A stretch of DNA of 64,000 nucleotides, from NCBI GenBank assembly GCA_024196135.1, contig JAMQCK010000100.1, positions 1 through 64,000 of the forward strand, written 5' to 3'. Below the pieces are notes generated by a model. It worked only from the letters and a program-made list of their open reading frames with translations, was not told the DNA's origin and made no database searches. A program made the translations under genes and the position numbers. The stretch comes from Pleurotus ostreatus/Saccharomyces cerevisiae fusant. Its lineage: Eukaryota > Opisthokonta. Below, piece after piece: positions 10,515 through 21,900 of the stretch. How positions within the stretch are numbered: position 1 is the first letter of the stretch; the number at the start of each line of letters is the position of its first letter.

Positions 10515-12768
10515 ATGGCCGACCTTTCGAAAGGATGCTTCAGCGCGCTCCTGCCGACGCTTCGTCGTAATAAGCGCAAGGGTGCGGCGCCGCCGCCACC
10601 CTACAACTCTACCCAGGTCATTGCGAGCAAGGAGCAGGTGAGTGGGACGAGCTTCGTTCTATGGAGAAACCGGGGATTTACGCTTTCAGCCCGGCTGTGC
10701 TTGCGCACTTGACGGGCCCGCTGACTTCGCATACGCACCTGAAGAAACTTGGTGGCGCGACGACAAGTTGCCACCGTACATTGGAGGGCTAGAGGCACCG
10801 GCCCCTTCATTTGTTCAGACCGTCAATGACGTGCTGGACGGTCTGGACAGCGAACTCCGTGAACTCAGTCTCCAAATCCACTGTAAACTTGTTTCGCTGC
10901 TTCCTGTACAATTTTTTATCCCGTTGTCAGCACACCCGGAACTAGGCTACAAGGAAAGGTCTGTGTGTTCGACATCTCCAGCATGAACTCTCGTCGATTG
11001 TTGTCAGATTCGCACACGATACCCTCACGACTTTTATGGCCAAGCACGGGTTCACCGTCACTAAACACTACCTTGGCCTCGACACTGCCTGGCGCGCCGA
11101 GTACACGCACATTGGCGGCGGTCGCGTCCTGGGCATCAATGCCGAGATGGACGCCCTGCCCCTCGGACACGCCTGCGGCCACAACCTCATCGCGATGAGC
11201 GGCGCAGGCGTCGCGGTCGCGGTAAAGAGCGCGCTGGAGACTCACAATCTCCCGGGCAGGATTGTTATACTTGGCACCCCAGGTATGTCAGGACTTCTTT
11301 TCCGTAAAGAAATTATAACCTAACCCGGACGCAGCGGAGGAAGGTAAGCATATTCTCCTCTTTACGTCGCAGGACGCCGCCGACACGTGCGTGCAGGTGG
11401 CGGTGGCAAGGTTCTCCTTCTGGAGCGCGGGGCGTACGAGGGGATGGATGCTTGTATCATGTTAGCGCTCATTTCCTTTAGCCAGGACCTCCCGTTGACC
11501 ATCTGACATGACCTCAGGTCTCACCCGACCGTCGGGCCGCCACATACGGCGAATGTAGGGAGCACAAATGCGAGGTATGGGTTCCAGGTCGATTATGAGG
11601 GGCATAGGTGCGTACTGGCCATGTCTGGGCTTTTGTCCTGCAAATTAAGCTCTCGAACTCAGCGCGCATGCGGCGGCGTCCCCTTGGTAAGCCGCGCAGC
11701 TCGTCCCTTGTGAGTGCATGCCCTGAATACAATTTACAGGGAAGGCACAAACGCGCTGGACGCTGCTTTCATGGCTTACGCAGGAGTCTCTGCTTTACGC
11801 CAACAGATGAAGCCTACATACCGGGTGCACGGGATCATCGTCGGTAGAGAGGAGTGGACGCCGAATGGTGCGCCTTCATCCTATTTTACATGGGTGATCT
11901 TTTGACGAGTATTGCCACAGTCATCCCCGACCACGCTACCATGCGCTGGAACGTCCGCGCGCCAACCAAGGAGGAAGCTTCTGATCTCGCCGAGAGGGTT
12001 AAGAACTGCTTCCAGTAAGTACATTGTGGACAACCGACCGAAGAATGCCAACGGATTCACTCAGCGGTGCTGCCCTGGCTACGGGATGCAAAATTGCCAT
12101 CAAGGAGGACATTCCGTGAGTCGAGTGCGAATTTGTGGCACGCGCACGATCCTCACCTTTCGTCCTAGATATTACGATCTTCAGAACGATGAGGGCCTGG
12201 GTAAGCCCTAGGTTCTATGGCTGAGTCGTGGAAGCTCATCTTTGTATATAGGCGACGCCTTCACTGAGATCGCGCAACAGTATTACGGTCTTGCGGTCGG
12301 AACTCAGGGCACGTCTGCGTCCACCGACTTCGTAAGTTGCAAATCATTCTCATTAGAGCGACTGTCTTCTAATCATGCATACGCCCAGGGGAATATCAGT
12401 CAGGGTATGTGCGATGATGTGCGCCCATTCGCTGATACTCACGATGGGCTTCTTCTCTGCAGCTCTACCGAGCTTGCATCCTACTTATGGTTCGTGTCAT
12501 TATCCCTCGGGACTATCCTAATTATCCTCAACGCATTGCGTAGCTATACCCGCCGAAAGGGGCAACCATACCCCCGAGTTCGCAGAGGCTGCAGCGACGC
12601 TCGCGGCGCATGCTGCAGCTATGCGGGTCACGAAGGCGCTGGCAGTCTTCGGTGTCAAATTCCTTCAGAAGGAAGTCGCAGTGATCCCCAAGGTGTGTTG
12701 TTTGCAAAGATCATATTGAGCTCAAGACCCTTCAAGCTAAATAGTGCTCGCAGAAGCGGCTGACCTAA
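10515..12768 (+). CDS. M20-family amidohydrolase (PM20D2/AbgB-like metallopeptidase)
   Basis: Seventeen exons can be joined: 10515..10637, 10690..10882, 10931..10958, 11008..11282, 11335..11343, 11397..11460, 11518..11607, 11663..11686, 11740..11867, 11921..12014, 12065..12115, 12169..12200, 12252..12331, 12389..12404, 12463..12489, 12544..12692 and 12745..12768 (468 residues). Family motifs appear in order: [16 protein letters not shown] (zinc ligands), GTPAEEGGGGK (catalytic Glu), [50 protein letters not shown] and GNHTPEF. This is the M20D amidohydrolase pattern, cytosolic dipeptide or N-acyl amino acid hydrolases with two metal ions. GHACGHN is preceded by MDALPL, two residues shorter than the usual MDALPGI. 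The last exon is the least certain: its acceptor could be at 12744 or 12753, or the donor at 12693 could be unused. Confidence 0.85.
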
Positions 12769-13058
12769 GGGGATGGGAGAGAGTGCGTAGAGAAATTGTG
12801 GCAGGACTGTGTTGAAGGTTAAATCAGGTCTATTTAACGCTATCATATTCGCATCTCTCGAGTACCTTATACATTCCAAGCACCATTACCGATAGCTATA
12901 CACTCAAAACCAGATATTCCTCCCCTGTACATATAGCTTTGTTTGCCCTTGATTGTCGGGCCTTCGTGACCAGTGTTTGAGTGAGGTCTCCCACGCTGCG
13001 ATGCGAATATGCAGATTATCCGCCATGTACGGCTTGCTTCGTACATCCATCACCCACC

Positions 13059-15999
13059 ATGCCTCGAGGAATCCCAAATGCGAAGCGCGACGAGACTGGC
13101 ATGAAATACACCACATTTCATGTCCCTCTTGCGTTCGTCACTCATGTTCTCTTGTCGAGATATGCGCTGAAGGCTCCCCAGGCCAAACCCCAAGTACTCC
13201 AGCTCGACATACCTCAAGTCCGACGCGAACACGCTATGGTATAGGAACGCACGGAATGCGAAGCCTGCGGTGAACGGGCATACCCCGGAGCAGCGGTGCG
13301 TGGTGGCGCGTCCATTGTTCTCGTTTCGCTCATTGTAATCCAGGCGCGGGCAGCAGACGCTCGTCATCCATCCCGGGAGCGCAAACTTTCGCATCGGGCG
13401 CGCGACGGACCTCGCCCCAGTTGTCGTGCCGGCCCTCGTCGCGCGCAAGACCAGTACCCCCGCTCCCCCTCTGCGCGCACGCAATCGCGTACGCTGGCCG
13501 GCGAGCCCGGATGAGCCTGCGTCTCCCGACAGCTCCGAGCCTGTGCGTGTACATCCTCAGCGTTGGCTGGCGCGTGCTGATCTCTCTCTGCAATGCAGGC
13601 GCTGCGCGGACTGGCTGCCATCCAGTCCACGCTCGACAGTTACATGAGCTACCTCGGAGTGAGACGAGAACCCGACGGCGTACAGTTTGCCAGAGAGGCT
13701 GCGACCCGCCAACCACAACCGCTCTCACCTGCAGAGGACACATGGATATTCGAATGTGATCGGCCGTACTTGATAGGGGATGAGGTGTGCGCTGCATCCT
13801 CCACTATTGTGTCCAATGCAAACGTGCTTCCAGGTCTACTGCCTAGCAGATCCTCCTGCCATGGGCTACATTGTCAGGCGCCCAATACACGGCCAGAACT
13901 TCGCGGCCGCGGACTACACCTCCCTCCAAGCCGTACTAAACGACATCGAGGTCATCATCCGGGAAACGCTGCGATCGTCATTCGAGATCCTTCCGCGCGA
14001 TTACCATGTAGGTGAGAGGGCAATCGTCCTCGCCCCCTCGTCGTCTGACATATTCCCCTAGAACCATAGCGTCGTGCTCGTCATCCCCGACTTCTATGAG
14101 ACGTCCTACGTGCGCGAGTTCGTGCACCTTCTGCTTGTGCAGATGGGCTTCAAGCAGATTTGTGTGCAGCAGGTGAGTGGGGTTTTCAGCCGCCGTCGTA
14201 CTTCCAGCTGACATCTACCAAGGAATCTTTGGCTGCAACATACGGCGCAGGCGCATCTACTGCTTGCGTCGTCAACTTTGGCGCTGCTAAGACGAGCATC
14301 GCCTGTGTGGACGAGGGCATTATCATCCCCGATACCCGGTACGTTGGGCACGTTGAGTGCACCTAGCACACAATTGACTGGCTGCTTACGCAGAATAGTC
14401 CTGGACATCGGCGGGGACGACATCGTAGAGTGGCTGTACTTCATCCTCCACCGACAGGATCTTCTTCCTGGCCCCGAATGCGACCTGGCGCGTTTGTACG
14501 ATTGGCGGACTATGGTATTCGTTGCAGAGCACATGGTGACTCTGAAGGAGGTGTGTCGCGTTCGCGCATAGGTCGCGATCGGTGCTCACAGCGTATCCCA
14601 GCAAGCTATCTGGGGCGTCAAGTCAACCGAGATGCCGATGCGCAGGCCGGGGCAGGACGCCGTGAAGTACCATGTGCTTTCATACGATGCGCAAATTCTG
14701 GCACCCATGGTGCGTTACGAGCCTGACCACTGCGAGGCGCGGCTGGCGCTGACTTTCATGCCAAGTTGTACTTCTACGAGTTCGCGCGCATTCTCAGATG
14801 CGAACCGTACGCGCCGGCGTACTATCGGCCTGACACGACGGAGGAGATCATGGAGCCGCCGGTCGAGCATGCTGTATGTGTCCGTTGTCTCATCGCGGCG
14901 GGGCTTTCGCGGGCATCGTGCTGCAGGGATAAATGTGCTAATTGACGCTAACTAGACGGAGACAATGAAGAGGGTAACCGCACACCTCATGCCAGCACCG
15001 CCATCTACGCAGCCTCAGCTCACGGTGTCGCTAACCATGCCCGGGAGTGCCTCCGGTAGTAAAGGTTCGTATTCGCTCACTAATTGATCTTTCGACAATG
15101 ATCTGAGCTCCACACAGGTCCCTCGACGCCTTCCCAAGTCGACCCCGGGTCGAAGGCTACCACCACATCGGCTTCGCCCGTAGACGATTCTCCTATGGAC
15201 GTCGATGGGCAGGATGCGCAAGCAACAGCACCTCCAGCTCCACAGGCACAGCAAATAACCGAAACACAGCAACCCATCGAACCACCGAAGCCCCTCGATG
15301 TTTTCTACGAGGCGAGCAAGACCCCGCTGGACGCTGCGCTCTTCAACAGCATCCGCATCGCGGGCGAGGACAGGATCTCGAAGTATCTGACCTCTGTTCT
15401 TATTACGGGCGGCCCGACGAGGACTCATTGGATGGCGGAGGCGTTGATGAGTAGGTGAGTGGTGCGTTTGCTTGGCGAGAGCGGTTGTACCCGTGGAGGG
15501 TGTTTTGCGTTGTTTGTCCGGCTTTGTTTGTTTGTTCGGTTCTGGTTGTTGTTGTTTGTTCGTCCACCTCCTTCCCTTGCTCGTTGCCCGAGGACGCCTC
15601 TTGTCATCGCTCGGCCATTCATGCCACCTCATTATCCGCACACTGTTACTGATACCATCCCAGGCTGCAATCCGCCGCGCGCGCTGTCATGCAGGATGAC
15701 ACCCTCCGTGCGTCCGTGGTCCAGTTGGGGAACGACGTGGACAGGACTGCGCTCGTGTGGAAGGGCGCCGCGGTCCTTGGGAAGATGGAGGGGGTGTCGG
15801 AGCTGTGGGTTACGCCTGCGGATTGGGTGCGTTTTTCCTCTGGGTCTCGCGGGCGGTCGCTTGGTTGTGGTCGTTATGTGGAGCGTGGTGTCGCCGTTGT
15901 GTTGTATTTGGTCGACTTGTTTCTGTGATGCTAACTGCGATATTCTTTTAGGACCTGCTGGGCATGCGAGGGTTGAAGGAGCGCTGCTTCTATCTGTGA
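13059..15999 (+). CDS. ARP8: Actin-related protein 8 (INO80 complex subunit)
   Basis: Fourteen exons: 13059..13132, 13203..13295, 13344..13542, 13599..13784, 13834..14007, 14062..14172, 14223..14338, 14394..14550, 14602..14709, 14766..14873, 14956..15064, 15118..15454, 15664..15826 and 15952..15999 (660 residues). Diagnostic segments are the N-terminal MPRGIPNAKRDETGMKYTTF, VIHPGSANFRIGRATD, RPIHGQNF, VVLVIPDFYETSYVREF, AATYGAGASTACVVNFG, LDIGGDDIVEWL and the actin-fold C-terminus ending WTPADWDLLGMRGLKERCFY after splicing. Arp8 sits in the Arp8-Arp4-actin module of the INO80 chromatin remodeller and binds linker DNA and histones. An acidic Pro/Gln-rich insert lies near residues 480-530. Donor 13543 was chosen over 13489 on consensus. 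Upstream, the TATA-less promoter shares a short gap with the M20 gene. Confidence 0.88.
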
Positions 16000-16116
16000 C
16001 ATGGGGACTCGTGAAGTTGATCTCAGGATGATATTGTCGAAGGTCATATGCTATCGTCTAGGTGTACCTGTGGATGCTGTAGGGGTATCACGGCTAATTA
16101 TGCATATCGAAACTCG

Positions 16117-17118
16117 CTATGCCCATACTGTGCAATCCCAAACATCCAAGACCGGTCGACTTGAGATGCGCGGGTTACTATACGAACAACATCTGTACCT
16201 ATCCAACAGACCCCCGACCGTCCAGTCCTCGGGGAGGTTCGAGTCAAACCGTTCAAGCCTCGCCAGCACCTGCCCGTCATACACGACCTCCGTCGACCTC
16301 GTCAGGAGGACCGTCCTCAACAGGCCCACCTTGATGCCCCCATATCGATTCGGCAAAGAAAGCAATAGACCCAAACGCCCGAGCCGCGGAAGTCATCCTA
16401 TCGAGGTCGCATGCGCAGGATCGCGTACCAGCGCATGTATCAGTTCCTGCGAAGGAAGACACGGACAGACAGGGTCGTCGTTGCGGCATTCGATATTCAG
16501 GCTCTGTATGTTCGGGAGAAGATCCATGCATTCGATCATGCATCGTGTATCGTGCAGGGAGAGATCGACAAGCGTAAGCCATCGGAGAGACCCGAGAGCT
16601 TGTGGTACTGTCCTGAGCGGAGCCGAATTTTCATAACACGAGCTGAGTCCGCAGAGGAGAGCACTCGCCGATGTACAGATCTGGTGCATCCACTCCCCTC
16701 AGTGCAGACCCTCGGTGCGATTGGGTTCTCAGCATGGTCCATATTTCGGCGTCGCGCTTGTTGAGACGTCCAGAATAATCGAATCGTATACGCAGCGGCA
16801 CCTGTGCAGCGCGGGCCGAACATGTCTCGTCGGACCGTATAGCCAGTCTAGGTCGATGGTTTTCCATAACCTTGGAGTGTTGAACGCGACCGTGCGCTAG
16901 ACATGGCAGACCTGGGAAGAGCTCAAGGACGTCCGCCTCAGCAAGTCTAAGACGCAGGGTCCCCATTCTCCGGGAATGACCGGCACAAATATCATCGACA
17001 GTATCTCGGGAGGGAGTCGCCGGACGGGAGAGAACATGGCGCGGCCAGAAGCCTGCTGGCGCTCGACGTTGCGCGCAATTTTCACGGTGCGAGCCACATT
17101 CGGGGGTAGCGTCGTCAC
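16117..17118 (-). pseudogene. Decayed F-box gene with four in-frame stops
   Basis: One minus-strand frame runs from 17118 to a TAG at 16117..16119, with an N-terminal VRRLPPEILSMIFV F-box core and then FNTPRLWKTIDLDW, a sequence typical of mushroom F-box/leucine-rich proteins. The frame is interrupted by TAG at 16897..16899 and TGA at 16729..16731, 16699..16701 and 16393..16395. Homology-like sequence continues uninterrupted in the same frame across each stop, so these are nonsense changes rather than frameshifts. Splicing around all four was considered and not supported, because conserved-looking protein flanks each stop directly. The TGA at 17125..17127 also closes the frame just upstream. 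A broken member of the SCF substrate-receptor expansion of Agaricomycetes is the most likely reading. Confidence 0.72.
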
Positions 17119-17713
17119 TGGTGGTCTTCATGTCGCGGAAAGCGGGCCCAAAGCACAGAAATCCTTTCAAATGCGCAATATACAGACGCCGTAGGGCGCG
17201 GCGCCGGCGCTGAGAAGCTCGAGATTGCTCCGTGTTGGCGGCGTCTTGCAGAGGACTCGCTGCGGGCGTGTTGTCGGTCGTGGACAAGGCTGCTGTTGCT
17301 GACTATTCCCGTGTATAATTGTGAACGAGCAGACGCATCATTCTTCTGGCACCTGAGCACAACGCGAAGCGTGATAGTGACGATGATGGTTGAAGACAAG
17401 ATGCGGAACAGAACAGCGCGCCAGCCAGCGCGTGGTAGAGTGATTTGCCACGTGGGTTTTGTCCGAAGCCTCGACTGATGAGCGCAAAGCTATCTCCCCA
17501 TCCGCGCTTGAAACCTAACCAGGCTACTTACCCAAGCACGACCGAATATCTCACAGAACTGGAAGCGTACGTCAGAAAGGAGCATACATATGTGTAATCG
17601 TTGGGCATAATGTACATAGCGCATATCCTGCATTTCCGTCATGCTTAATTCCATCCCAAAAGAAAGTCCTCTGTAACGATACACATGAAATTTAACCGAC
17701 ATGACTTGCGACA
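17119..17713. other. Flank of the F-box pseudogene
   Basis: Possibly contains the ruined 5' exon of the F-box gene (a minus-strand frame to 17287 reads into it) and the 3' UTR of the RING gene. No intact gene seen. Confidence 0.4.
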
Positions 17714-18965
17714 TCAAACACCAAGACGTCGCTTGATGCGAATGAAGTCTGGCGACTTCAGCGTCGTCCACTTGGAGATGAGCTCGTTCATCTCTTGCTT
17801 GCCCTCCCTAAGCGCCGGGTCGTCGTCAGTCGCTCGCTTGACATCCGACTGAATGACTTACGCTTGCTTCCTAAGCCACTCTGTGCGCATCGATCCGCCC
17901 TCCATCCACGCCTCCAGGCCTTCAATGGAGTCCTCAGAATCACCGTCGTCGATCAATTTGTCGTGACTTCGTTCCTCGCAGTCTCTCTTGAGCCGGGACT
18001 TGAGGGGCCCCTCGCTGATTTCGCGCTTTATGCGCGCAGAAAAGGCCGCACACGCGTTCCGTGTCAGTCGTTCGACGAGCGTCTCGCAAGCGGTCGCGGC
18101 CACCCGGTTGGGCACGAACGGGCAGGTGCACTCGAGCCGGGGCGTCCGATCGGGGGTAATGACGAGCAGCTGCCGGCAGATGGGGCAGTCCACCGATTCG
18201 TGCCAGCCCCCGCAGGGCTCGTGCAGGCGCGAGAAGAACCACTTGAGGATGCAGATGCCGCAGAAGGTGTGGCCGCAGAGACTGGGGTTCAGGGAGTACG
18301 GCACCGTGAGAACCTCGTAGCAACTGCGCGGAGTCGGTCAGTAGGGGGTCCGGACATAGAGGACGGGTGGGAGGCGGGGGAGGCAGTAGGACTTACAGTG
18401 GGCAGGTGAAGAGTTCCTGGAGTTGAGAGAGCGTAGATTGAGCGTCGCGTTCGGCGACGCGGTCCAAGGCGGTAGCGACCTCCTTCTCGCGTTCAGTCAG
18501 GGAAGCGTAACGTCGCTTCAGCTCTTCGGAGCGCTCCTGGTAGTCCAATTCGAGCTTGGCCACCCGCTTCTCTCGCTTCAGGACCTCGGCATGGGTAAGC
18601 TTCCCGCGACGTCCGGAAGTCGCTCGTGCGCTGCATGACTCCAGGGGATCGGCATGGGAGAGTCTGCGTCGCTTCACTGGAGGATCCTGAGCATCGGTAA
18701 TGGCACTTGCAGGCTTGCCTATGCGCGATCGTGATGATGAATGACGAAGACAGTTGTGATCTGGCGTCTACTCGCCTTGACTGAGACGAGATGACCGCCT
18801 CAAGCCGGTCTTGGGAGAGTCTGCTGCTTTCTTGGTCACCATATCGCCTGAGTTATCGATAGGGCAGCCAGCAGACGCAGAGGCCGAGTGAGACGGTGAT
18901 GGTTCAGGTACAAGCGCTACGGCGGGAACGCCACATGGACAGCAATGCCTTCCTGATTCGGCCAT
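17714..18965 (-). CDS. Coiled-coil RING-finger protein (probable E3 ubiquitin ligase)
   Basis: Minus-strand exons 18965..18782, 18718..18397, 18323..17862 and 17807..17714 give 353 residues. A disordered N-terminus and a charged helix (LKREKRVAKLELDYQERSEE, probable coiled coil, about residues 110-165) precede a RING finger. Its Cys/His set is C167-P-L-C170, C185-G-H187-T-F-C190-G-I-C193 and C215-P-I-C218, a C3HC4 pattern with an extended loop before the last pair. The first RING pair is split from the rest by an intron. The last short exon (ending FIRIKRRLGV) is needed because the exon-3 frame runs through a good donor at 17861. The 63-nt first intron uses a weak donor (GTCAAG). The ATG at 18842 is an alternative start. 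Substrate unknown. Confidence 0.75.
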
Positions 18966-21900
18966 TCACGTGCATTTGCACGTGGCGCTTCTTGAACTTC
19001 AACTTCCATGTCGGGGCCAAAGCGGACCCTCTTGTGGGCGTGCCTCTATCTTTGGTTCCGCGTAAGTTTTCTGTAAAACACCTGCTAACCTACCCGCCAC
19101 TGTCTCACTTGCTTGAGGTACGTGGCCCTCAAGGGGAACGTGCCGCAGTAATTCTAACCTTGACTGAATTCAGTGCAGGCAGAACGCTGCGCAAACTCAT
19201 CTCCGTCTATCCTTGCAGCACCCATACTGTAGGTTCGCGTCATAGAAGCATGCACTGTACTTCCTTGTCATCGCCTGAATTTTCACGGGCTCCGCGACTC
19301 TTTGGCGCTGTCATCGTTGTCGACCACAGCGTAGCAAGTCTATAGATGGTGAGTGCAGACCCGTGAGATCTCAATGAGGGTCATATCTAAATGCGGAACT
19401 TGAGATGCCCTAGAAGCCATCGAACCCGGGCCGGCTCCCAAGCTTCAAGCGACGCGGGGGAAGCGCCAGACTCCATGAATCAGTTGCTCTTTTTGGGGAG
19501 CTTTTCATGTCCTCCCTTCATCCGCTACCTTTTCAGTAATCCACACGCTCCGATGTAGAAGGGAAAATGCTTCATCCACGCCGCCTTCGTGAAGGAAGGC
19601 CCGCAGTTTCTTCGTGAATGCACCGCTCCATTTGACGTGCACCACAATCGCGCAGGCATCGTCACAAGGCGCTCGCAGTGACCTGCTGCATGGCTCCCTC
19701 ATTTCTCTGAACTCTACTGAGTCGTACGAGCTTTTGGGAGGCCATCCTCACGCGCCGCCGGTAGGCTCAGCCACGCGACCGGTTCCAGGCCATTCTCCAG
19801 CGCCTTACGTGCGGTCCCCCGTCCTTCATTCACAACGCGAGGCTTCGTGAAAGCCTTCGAAGCGATGGACCCACCCCCAAAGCATCGCGGGAGAAGCCTT
19901 GGAGGGCGACCGTGGTAAGAAACGAGGCTCATGACTGCGCCATCGCTAACTCTATCTCCTCAGTTCGCGCGCCTTTCTCACCACCCTCGGTAGAACGCCG
20001 ACAAACGGCAATACGGCCTTCGGCCCGCGTATTTATGGCGGCGTGCGAGATCCGGCTTCGCGCCTGCTTGCTTGCTCAGTCGCTTTTCATAGGACTCGAC
20101 GCGTCTGCCGCGAGGCGCACAATCTCGCACCGGCTTCTCCAGGACCACCTGACAGCTATGTTCAGTGCGCCGTCTTCGATTTTTACTGCCGCAACGCCGC
20201 AATTTCCGAGCGTACTGCCCTGTAAATTCAGTAACGCGGCCAGGTCCCCCCTGAGGTACGCCTCGTACGTGCCCTCTGCACGCGCCGTCGTACATCTGAC
20301 CAATTCGTGGCAAAGGGCGTGCAGGAGATTGTGTACATGAATGCTCAGGGTTCTACGGTGTTTACCGACCCAGTGATAGACCAGCGGCATTGTCCCTTGG
20401 TCCTTTGACGTCCTGGACGGTGGCCCGGCACCTTACGATCGCGATATCCTCGTGGGACCACGAAAGGTGTGTAGCCGATGAATACAATTCAATGTATGGC
20501 TGGTACAGCGTAAAGCTTGTTCACTAACAATGTAGTAAAGTACCGCAGCGCGAGGTGTCTTCGACGTTCGCGCCGCTCGGCCGAGGTGACTTTCCTGGCT
20601 CATGAGAACTGCCCTGATGCCGCTGCGAGCGCTCGGACACCTCTCCGGACACGGAGAACAACGCTGGGCGCGCAGAAAAGGCGGACTGGGTGTCTCAACC
20701 TTCACTGATTGCACGTAAGTTGACCTTCCTCATTCGAAACCTGTCTATACATATTCATTGCCCCTAACCAGATGCTCTTGTACTAGGAACTCCTTGATGA
20801 TCTCGCCTATTGATCTTCCTGCTTTTGAATAGTCGCCTCCCGAATTTTCTCACTGGCCCTCTGGCAGGAAATGTCATCGAAATCGCAGCATCATGTCCCC
20901 CATCAAGAGGACCCTCTCGCGATCACTTCAACATGTTTGTTTTTACGAACAGTGTCAACACTAGCGTCGGTTGTCTCTACCCCAACGCTAGCGCGGTTTG
21001 TTGTTGCCCTGGCACCTCGTGCAATGACCGACGGCTCCGGCCCTCGTGCGTATGTGATCCGTCGGCCACGTTCAACCATGCATGTCGATGCGTGTCTACC
21101 GACGCCGCTTTCATTACTGGCATTCGCCGCGGTCCGACTCCCAAGGGACTTCAATTTCTCATGGCCGCCAGCGCCGCGTCCCTGGGTACGCAGACGGCGG
21201 CGCGATCGCGATACGCGCGCACGCCGCCTGACCCCTTGCGCCCTCCCCCGGTCGATGCGTACTCCTCCACGCCCCGCCTCGAGGTGATGGAGGCGTAAGC
21301 ATCCAGCTGCGACTCCCTCGCGCCTGCGTCCCTCCTGATCATCTGCCAGCCTCGGTGGCGGTGACTCACGGTATTGAATGTTCCCGCAAATCCCCCACGT
21401 TCATAACGCGCGCTGCCACCCCGACACGTTTCTGCGGCCAAGGATCTCAGCGCGATTGAGGGGGCATGCGCCTGGGGTATGCGCGCCGCCCAGGGTGCGT
21501 CGGGGAGAGGGAATGGAGTAAAGGAAGTGCAGGATTGGGTACTTCGAATGGGTGCGCGTCAGCTTTCTATTGCACAGGTCGACGAGTCGAGGTCCCGAAG
21601 CCTTCGACAGGCGAGCCCCGCGTACTCCTGGTGCCTGCATTCGTCGCGGGAATCAGAGAGCTCCTTCGAATGACCACGACGTGGCCGCATTGTCCCCAGA
21701 CGCCGCTTCCTGCAGGAGGATGATGCGACTGCTCAAAAAGCGCTGGTCGAGCATCATACCAGGTGATCCCTCGATTCCCTCCTCAATCTCACGCTGCTAT
21801 CAGCCTGATGGCAGGCGCACCGTATTGGAGTTCGAGGTCTCGTTCTGGTATTTGCATTGCTTATGATACCATTTGAGGCCCGTATTAGCGGAGCTGTCTG

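Noticed and set aside
14551..14571. A 21-nt intron in ARP8 that would use the nearest TAG
   Set aside because: Too short for a spliceosomal intron. The acceptor at 14601 gives a 51-nt intron and a better protein match.
16631..17287. Minus-strand ORF of 218 codons overlapping the F-box pseudogene
   Set aside because: It is in a different frame from the F-box similarity and has no motif of its own. The F-box frame carries the homology.
18896..19345. Plus-strand ORF of 149 codons
   Set aside because: Antisense to the 5' exon of the RING gene and without recognisable features.
20076..20390. Minus-strand ORF of 104 codons with fairly balanced composition
   Set aside because: No family recognised and no supporting splice context. 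Not enough to call a gene.
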